Below, in pieces: positions 56,883 through 64,000 of a stretch of 64,000 nucleotides of DNA. This stretch comes from Marinobacter denitrificans. GTDB taxonomy: Bacteria; Pseudomonadota; Gammaproteobacteria; Pseudomonadales; Oleiphilaceae. The notes below the pieces were generated by a model, which worked only from the letters and a program-made list of their open reading frames with translations, was not told where the DNA came from and ran no database searches. Position 1 is the stretch's first letter. Every line of letters starts with the position of its first letter. Location of the stretch: assembly GCF_008795955.1 (NCBI RefSeq), contig NZ_VMHN01000001.1:1550001-1614000 (forward strand). Direction: 5' to 3'. A program made the position numbers and the translations under genes.

Positions 56883-57986
56883 ATGAAACTGACGATCAGC
56901 CGAGAATCCCTGCTTACCCCGCTGCAATCCATTGCCGGTGTGGTGGAACGTAAACAGACAATGCCAGTATTGTCCAATGTATTGCTGGTAGCGGAAGACA
57001 ACTCCCTGACTCTCACCGGAACCAATATGGAAGTGGAGCTGGTTGGACGGGTGTCGCCGGTGCACGTGGATCAGCCGGGACGTATTACCGTCCCGGCCCG
57101 GAAACTGTCCGATATCTGCCGCGCACTGGGCGAGGAATCTCCCATTGAGCTTGCACTGGAAGGTGACCGGCTGCACCTGCGTTGTGGTGCCAGCCATTTC
57201 ACCCTGTCGACTTTGCCTGCTGAGCATTTTCCAAATGTGGAGGACGAGGCGGAAAGTTTCCGGCTCGAACTGCCCCAGAAGGAACTCAGCCGTATGTTTG
57301 ATGCGACCGCCTTTGCCATGGCGCAACAGGATGTCCGTTATTATCTCAATGGCCTTTTGTTGGAAGTGGACAAAGACCACGTCCGCACAGTGGCGACGGA
57401 TGGCCATCGCCTGGCCATGGCCCATTTCGATCTGCCGACCGGCTGCCCTGAACCGCGGCAGGTGATTGTGCCCCGTAAGGGCGTGCTGGAGCTGGCGCGC
57501 CTGCTGGATGACGTGGAGACGCCGGTTACCCTGGTGATTGGGGACAACCATCTGCGTGCTACTGTGGGAGCCTACACGTTCACCTCGAAGCTGATAGAGG
57601 GCAAGTTCCCGGACTATAACCGGGTTATTCCCCGTGGCGGTGACAAGATCGTGTTGGCAGACCGGGCCACACTCAAGAATACCCTGCAACGTGCCGGTAT
57701 TCTTTCCCACGAAAATATCCGGGGCGTGCGGCTGAATCTTGCCCCTAACGAGTTGCAGGTTTTCGCCAATAACCCGGATCAGGAACAGGCCGAAGACGCG
57801 TTGCCGGTCGAGTATCAGGGCGAATCACTGCAAATCGGATTTAATGTAGGGTATCTGGTGGATGTAATGAATGCGTTGGAGGAAGACCAGGTGAAAATCA
57901 CCCTGGCTAATCCCAACAGCAGCGCACTGATAGAAGCGCAGAACGATAACCGCTGCCTATACGTTGTGATGCCCATGCGGCTTTAA
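56883..57986 (+). CDS. dnaN: DNA polymerase III beta subunit (sliding clamp)
   Basis: 367 residues from the ATG at 56883; an ATG four codons earlier is less likely because MKLTISRESLLTPLQSIAGV is the family N-terminus. Three clamp domains are complete, with EYFLNGLLLE-like RYYLNGLLLEVDKDHVRTVA, VPRKGVLELARLL and the C-terminal VVMPMRL that forms the partner-binding pocket. 57 bp after dnaA. Confidence 0.97.
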   Translation: MKLTISRESLLTPLQSIAGVVERKQTMPVLSNVLLVAEDNSLTLTGTNMEVELVGRVSPVHVDQPGRITVPARKLSDICRALGEESPIELALEGDRLHLRCGASHFTLSTLPAEHFPNVEDEAESFRLELPQKELSRMFDATAFAMAQQDVRYYLNGLLLEVDKDHVRTVATDGHRLAMAHFDLPTGCPEPRQVIVPRKGVLELARLLDDVETPVTLVIGDNHLRATVGAYTFTSKLIEGKFPDYNRVIPRGGDKIVLADRATLKNTLQRAGILSHENIRGVRLNLAPNELQVFANNPDQEQAEDALPVEYQGESLQIGFNVGYLVDVMNALEEDQVKITLANPNSSALIEAQNDNRCLYVVMPMRL

Positions 57987-58022
57987 AAGACACAATTTAC
58001 GGGATAAGGAAGGAAGAGAAAC

Positions 58023-59294
58023 ATGGGAACGGTGACGAACAGTCTCAAGGGTGCCTTTCGCATCGGTCAGACGGTGTCTGTACTCGGACGTGCCGGCGTG
58101 AATTGGGTTCGTGGTGATCGTCCACCTGCTCCACGCTTGCTCAGGCAGACGTTTGAATCGCTGGGAGCCACTTATATCAAGCTGGGTCAGTTTATTGCCA
58201 GTTCACCCACGTTTTTCCCCAAGGAATACGTTGAGGAGTTTCAGTACTGCCTGGACCGGACTCCGAACCTGCCCTTCGGTGTGATCAAAAAGATCATCAG
58301 GGATGAACTGGGACGGCCGATCGACGAGGTGTACTCGGATATCGATCCGGTGGCCTTGGCTTCTGCGTCAATTGCCCAGGTTCATGCTGCGAAGCTGGTT
58401 ACCGGTGAAGATGTGGTGATCAAGGTACAGAAGCCCGGGGTGGAAAATATTCTGCTCACGGACCTTAACTTTCTTTATCTATCTGCCCGGATTCTGGAAA
58501 CGCTGGCTCCCAAGCTGTCCTGGACGTCACTGTCGGGTATCGTTGAGGAAATTCAGCGTACCATGATGGAAGAGTGCGACTTCATCAAGGAAGCCAACAA
58601 CCTTAAAGTGTTCCGGGAGTTCCTGCTGAATTCCCATAATGAAGACGCCACAGTGCCTCTTGTGTATGAAAGCTGCAGCACCCGACGGATTCTCACCATG
58701 GAGCGATTCCACGGCGTTCCGCTTACAGATCTGGAAAGCATCCGGGGCTATGCACGGGATCCGGAGCGAACGCTGATTACTGCCATGAATACCTGGTTCT
58801 CCAGCCTGACCCAGTGTGAATTTTTTCACGCGGATGTCCACGCCGGTAACCTGATGGTGTTGAAGGACGGGCGAGTGGGCTTTATCGATTTCGGCATCGT
58901 GGGGCGCATACGACCGGACACCTGGCAGGCTGTCAGCGATTTTATTTCATCCGTGATGGTCGGAAACTTCGATGGTATGGCAGACGCCATGATCCGTATC
59001 GGTATTACCCATCAAAAAGTTCAGGCCAGCGAACTGGCGAACGACCTTCGCCGTTTGTATCAACAGATGGACAAGATGGTCCCGGACGAAGTGCCGTATC
59101 AACCGGATCAGGCTGAAGACGACGTGAACAGCATCCTGATGGATATGGTGCGGATTGGTGAGGGCCATGGGCTTCATTTCCCAAGGGAGTTTGCCTTGTT
59201 GTTGAAACAGTTTCTGTACTTTGACCGTTACGTACACATTCTTGCTCCAGAGATGGATGTTTTTATGGACGAACGTCTTACCATGCTGCATTAA
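58023..59294 (+). CDS. ABC1/AarF/UbiB-family atypical kinase
   Basis: 423 residues. Diagnostic UbiB-like motifs: the inhibitory KxGQ loop (YIKLGQFIASSP), the Ala-rich nucleotide loop LASASIAQVHAAKL, invariant Lys in VVIKVQKPG, the catalytic HADVHAGNLMVL and the metal-binding IDFGIVGRI. It is shorter than UbiB (about 540) and lacks the two C-terminal membrane helices, so it is a soluble member of the wider ABC1 family rather than UbiB itself. Family roles centre on ubiquinone/lipid metabolism. It lies between dnaN and recF, 36 bp after dnaN and followed by a terminator; no replication role is known. Confidence 0.88.
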   Translation: MGTVTNSLKGAFRIGQTVSVLGRAGVNWVRGDRPPAPRLLRQTFESLGATYIKLGQFIASSPTFFPKEYVEEFQYCLDRTPNLPFGVIKKIIRDELGRPIDEVYSDIDPVALASASIAQVHAAKLVTGEDVVIKVQKPGVENILLTDLNFLYLSARILETLAPKLSWTSLSGIVEEIQRTMMEECDFIKEANNLKVFREFLLNSHNEDATVPLVYESCSTRRILTMERFHGVPLTDLESIRGYARDPERTLITAMNTWFSSLTQCEFFHADVHAGNLMVLKDGRVGFIDFGIVGRIRPDTWQAVSDFISSVMVGNFDGMADAMIRIGITHQKVQASELANDLRRLYQQMDKMVPDEVPYQPDQAEDDVNSILMDMVRIGEGHGLHFPREFALLLKQFLYFDRYVHILAPEMDVFMDERLTMLH

Positions 59295-59325
59295 TCGCGT
59301 TCATCCACAAGGTTTTGTACACTGG

Positions 59326-59358
59326 GGCAGCGTCGCCGATTGGCACGCTGCCTTTTTT
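59326..59358 (+). terminator. terminator after the ABC1-kinase gene
   Basis: An 8-bp stem GGCAGCGT / ACGCTGCC followed by six T. It separates the dnaA-dnaN-kinase transcript from recF, which must rely on its own promoter or read-through. Confidence 0.88.
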
Positions 59359-59392
59359 GTTCCGTCTCCAGGCTGACAACTTATCGTGATCT

Positions 59393-60517
59393 ATGGCGCT
59401 CGTTAAACTGCAAACGGAACACTTCCGCAACCTCTCTCCTGCGCCGGTCAGCTTCTCTCCTTCCATCAATCTTCTTTACGGTGAAAATGGCAGTGGAAAA
59501 ACCAGCGTGCTGGAAGCCATCGGGTATCTGGGTCTCGGACGTTCGTTTCGTGTCAGTCGACACCAGGCGGTGGTCAGTCACGGCCAGAGCAAGCTCACCG
59601 TATTTGGCGGCCTCGATAAAGGAATATCCGACGACAAGGTTGCTGCGCCCGGAGAACTCTGTCACCGCGTAGGGATATCCCGGGACGTATTGGCGAAGGA
59701 AACGACACTTCGTGTGGATGGTGAAGCAGTACGAAATCTCTCTTCGCTGGCTTTGCATCTCCCCGTGTCGGTTATCGACCCCGGAGTATTTGATATTGTT
59801 GCCGGTGGTCCCGGCAAACGGCGTCAGTTTCTGGATTGGGCAGTGTTCCACGTGGAACCTTCTTTTGCCTCGAGCTGGCAGCAGTGCCAAAGAGTGACAT
59901 CACAGCGGAATCAAATCCTCAGAACTGGTAGAATAGACGATGCTCTGATGAAGGTCTGGGACTCGCAGTACACGGAGTTGGCAGAGCGTCTGACAAAAGC
60001 ACGTAAAGAGACCTTCCGTTTGTTCACCAAGGCCTTTGATAGCTTGCTCGGCGAGATCGACGCGCCCTGGGTAGACGGGCTCAAGCTCGATTTTTACGCG
60101 GGCTGGGATGTGTCGCAATCTCTGTTTGACGTGTTGAAAGCACATCGGGAACAGGAACGGAAAATGGGCCATACCTTGTATGGCCCCAATCGGGCCGACA
60201 TACGGCTGCGTTTTCAGGGGCGACCGGTGTCGGAGACATTTTCCCGGGGTCAACAGAAAACGCTGGTTATATTGATGAAGATTGCTCAGGGCATGGTACT
60301 GAGTGATCTGGGTAAGCAGGTCACCTTTCTGCTGGATGATATTAACGCGGAACTGGACGTGGGACACCGGGCCATGCTGGCCCAGAAACTCTACGAATTA
60401 CGCTGTCAGGTGTTTTTGACGTCGATAGAGCCGCCCCGACCTGATGAGCTTTGGCAGAACACCATGCCGGAATACAGATTGTTCCACGTGGAACATGGAA
60501 ATTTAACGGAAGAATAG
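59393..60517 (+). CDS. recF: DNA recombination/repair protein RecF
   Basis: 374 residues. SMC-like ATPase for loading RecA at gaps. Walker A YGENGSGKTSVLEAIGYLG near residue 35, the signature VSETFSRGQQKTLVILMKIA and Walker B TFLLDDINAELD are intact. The start ATG at 59393 has no good ribosome-binding site. Two parS palindromes lie within the coding sequence (codons around 151-156 and 363-368), where the palindrome encodes VFHVEP / LFHVEH. Separated from dnaN by an inserted kinase gene. Confidence 0.96.
   Translation: MALVKLQTEHFRNLSPAPVSFSPSINLLYGENGSGKTSVLEAIGYLGLGRSFRVSRHQAVVSHGQSKLTVFGGLDKGISDDKVAAPGELCHRVGISRDVLAKETTLRVDGEAVRNLSSLALHLPVSVIDPGVFDIVAGGPGKRRQFLDWAVFHVEPSFASSWQQCQRVTSQRNQILRTGRIDDALMKVWDSQYTELAERLTKARKETFRLFTKAFDSLLGEIDAPWVDGLKLDFYAGWDVSQSLFDVLKAHREQERKMGHTLYGPNRADIRLRFQGRPVSETFSRGQQKTLVILMKIAQGMVLSDLGKQVTFLLDDINAELDVGHRAMLAQKLYELRCQVFLTSIEPPRPDELWQNTMPEYRLFHVEHGNLTEE
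59844..59859. promoter_or_regulatory. parS site 1 (in recF)
   Basis: TGTTCCACGTGGAACC: 15 of 16 positions form a palindrome with the CACGTG core; identical to the Pseudomonas parS form. ParB is encoded at 33.8-34.7 kb. Confidence 0.85.
60480..60495. promoter_or_regulatory. parS site 2 (end of recF)
   Basis: TGTTCCACGTGGAACA: perfect 16-bp palindrome, 636 bp after site 1 and 22 bp before the end of recF. Confidence 0.88.
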
Positions 60518-60522
60518 AATAA

Positions 60523-63017
<2,495 letters not shown>

Positions 63018-63070
63018 GGGTACAGTGGAAGGATAATCGAGGCGTGCCCGGTACTGTTTCGCCGGGTCAC

Positions 63071-63104
63071 AAAAAAGGCGGCCAGATGGCCGCCTTTCTT
63101 ATTT
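63071..63104 (+). terminator. bidirectional terminator after gyrB
   Basis: A 7-bp stem GGCGGCC / GGCCGCC with an AGAT loop, followed by TTTCTTATTT on the plus strand and by six T on the minus strand. It serves gyrB and the convergent membrane-protein gene. Confidence 0.88.
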
Positions 63105-63132
63105 AAAATCAATAGCTTGCAGGATCGTGGGT

Positions 63133-63900
63133 TTACCGATCCTGTTGGCCGGATGCAGAGTCTGACGATTTCTTTTCATGCTGAGCCGCCAGGTGCGGTG
63201 CCATGACTTCTTCAAGGGTATAGCCGGTAAGCCGCCGAATGGAGCGCCACAAATAATAGAAGATGGCAATCATCATGACCATCGACGGGATCGCGATCAT
63301 TGGGTAACTCACCAGGGTCATTCGCCCCAGTTCCTCATTGAACGCCTGGGTCCCGGACGGACTGGTGACAATCCACTTGGCCAGCACGAAGTTCATGATG
63401 GATGAGAACAGGAAGGTCAGGCTGAAGAAGTAGCTGGCCTTCAGCAACCGCGCCTCGAACTCAGCCTCGCTTCCCCTCTCTTTAAGTACCTTCTGAATTT
63501 TTTCCACATCCAGCACGGTTGGGTTGTAGAGAAGCGTTTTTACCAGCGGGTATCTGGTACGAGTGGATATCAGTACAGCGAGGCCAATCACCGCTGGAAC
63601 GGCAGCCTCCTTGATGGCCAGCCAGCCAGCGTCGAGCTCCATCAGCCCTATACCGCCGGTGAGACCCACGCTGATAATACCCAGCACCGCAATAAAGTTG
63701 TACTTGCGGTAGCGCACGAGCTCGAACAATCCCCAACTCAGCGGGAATGCAAGCCCTATGATCAGGGCCATCACACTGCCCAGATACTCGTCACCGCTGA
63801 GCTTCATCAGAATAACGGAGGGAATGACGATGCTGACAAGCAGGTCTATCCAGGGCCTGGGTTTGTGTGTCGGTCTTGAAGGGGTTTCCGGGGAGGTCAT
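63133..63900 (-). CDS. VC0807-type membrane protein of unknown function
   Basis: 255 residues with about six hydrophobic segments: PWIDLLVSIVIPSVILMK, ALIIGLAFPLSWGLFELV, NFIAVLGIISVGLTGGIGLM, AAVPAVIGLAVLI, YFFSLTFLFSSIMNFVLAKW and MIAIPSMVMMIAIFYYLW. A cytoplasmic charged loop lies near residues 125-150 and a hydrophilic, Gln/Ser-rich C-terminal tail follows. It resembles the VC0807/intracellular-septation-related membrane family. No transport or catalytic motif is visible. Convergent with gyrB. Beyond its start the last 100 bases of the window contain no assignable gene. Confidence 0.75.
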   Translation of the reverse strand: MTSPETPSRPTHKPRPWIDLLVSIVIPSVILMKLSGDEYLGSVMALIIGLAFPLSWGLFELVRYRKYNFIAVLGIISVGLTGGIGLMELDAGWLAIKEAAVPAVIGLAVLISTRTRYPLVKTLLYNPTVLDVEKIQKVLKERGSEAEFEARLLKASYFFSLTFLFSSIMNFVLAKWIVTSPSGTQAFNEELGRMTLVSYPMIAIPSMVMMIAIFYYLWRSIRRLTGYTLEEVMAPHLAAQHEKKSSDSASGQQDR

Positions 63901-64000
63901 AAATCAGCCTGATGGTTCGGGAAGTGATGCTGGTTGCGTCTCAGCATACCGAAAAGATCTTCAGGCAGTATACGATGAAATCACCACTAACCGAAGGATA

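Noticed and set aside
63975..64000. ATG near the right edge that could begin a plus-strand gene (Met-Lys-Ser-Pro-Leu)
   Set aside because: Only eight codons are visible and no ribosome-binding site is evident; it cannot be supported.

Overview
The window is 64 kb of a gammaproteobacterial chromosome around the replication origin. Gene order and protein sequences resemble Marinobacter and its relatives, with a Pseudomonas-like origin layout (rpmH / oriC / dnaA, and parS sites reading TGTTCCACGTGGAAC). This assignment is inferred from recognised families; no database was searched. betIB, an ectoine hydroxylase, an NhaB antiporter and an NhaR-like regulator fit a marine, salt-exposed cell. No rRNA, tRNA, insertion sequence, prophage or CRISPR array was seen.

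Left part (1-26 kb). betI-betB (glycine betaine synthesis) sits behind a perfect 20-bp BetI-type palindrome. ahpF and ahpC follow as separate units, each with an ATAG-N7-CTAT OxyR-like element exactly 22 bp upstream of its -35. Next come an HDAC-family deacetylase, an SbtA-like bicarbonate permease, a small conserved protein and an NhaR-like regulator. An ECF sigma / anti-sigma pair lies divergent from a secreted subtilase. Nearby are an outer-membrane barrel protein and a secreted Ala-rich protein. Three promoters in this cluster share GGAAT-N15-CCGT, which suggests a small local regulon. Then come a KefB/C remnant, a Mut7-C protein and class Ia nrdAB; nrdAB carries two NrdR boxes and a cobalamin riboswitch. 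A DUF3047 protein, a solute-binding protein, nhaB, a DadA-type oxidoreductase behind a tandem glycine riboswitch, glmS and glmU complete this part.

Middle (26-50 kb). The full atp operon (atpIBEFHAGDC) is preceded by a near-consensus promoter. Then come parB, parA, rsmG and mnmG. Upstream of mnmG is an AT-rich gap with DnaA boxes. An accessory block of about 12 kb separates mnmG from mnmE: a DUF3833-MFP-RND efflux operon, an acyl-CoA dehydrogenase, orphan ectD, a solute-binding protein, a GGDEF/EAL protein and a Sel1 lipoprotein.

Right part (50-64 kb). mnmE, yidC, yidD, rnpA and rpmH run leftwards. A 642-bp gap with six DnaA boxes (oriC) is followed by dnaA, dnaN, an AarF/UbiB-type kinase gene, recF and gyrB running rightwards. 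The kinase gene interrupts the usual dnaN-recF pair. Two parS sites lie inside recF. A VC0807-type membrane protein closes the window.

The most rewarding features are regulatory: the putative ECF regulon, B12/NrdR control of nrdAB, a glycine riboswitch on dadA, matched OxyR geometry on ahpC and ahpF, and two DnaA-box clusters 16.6 kb apart.
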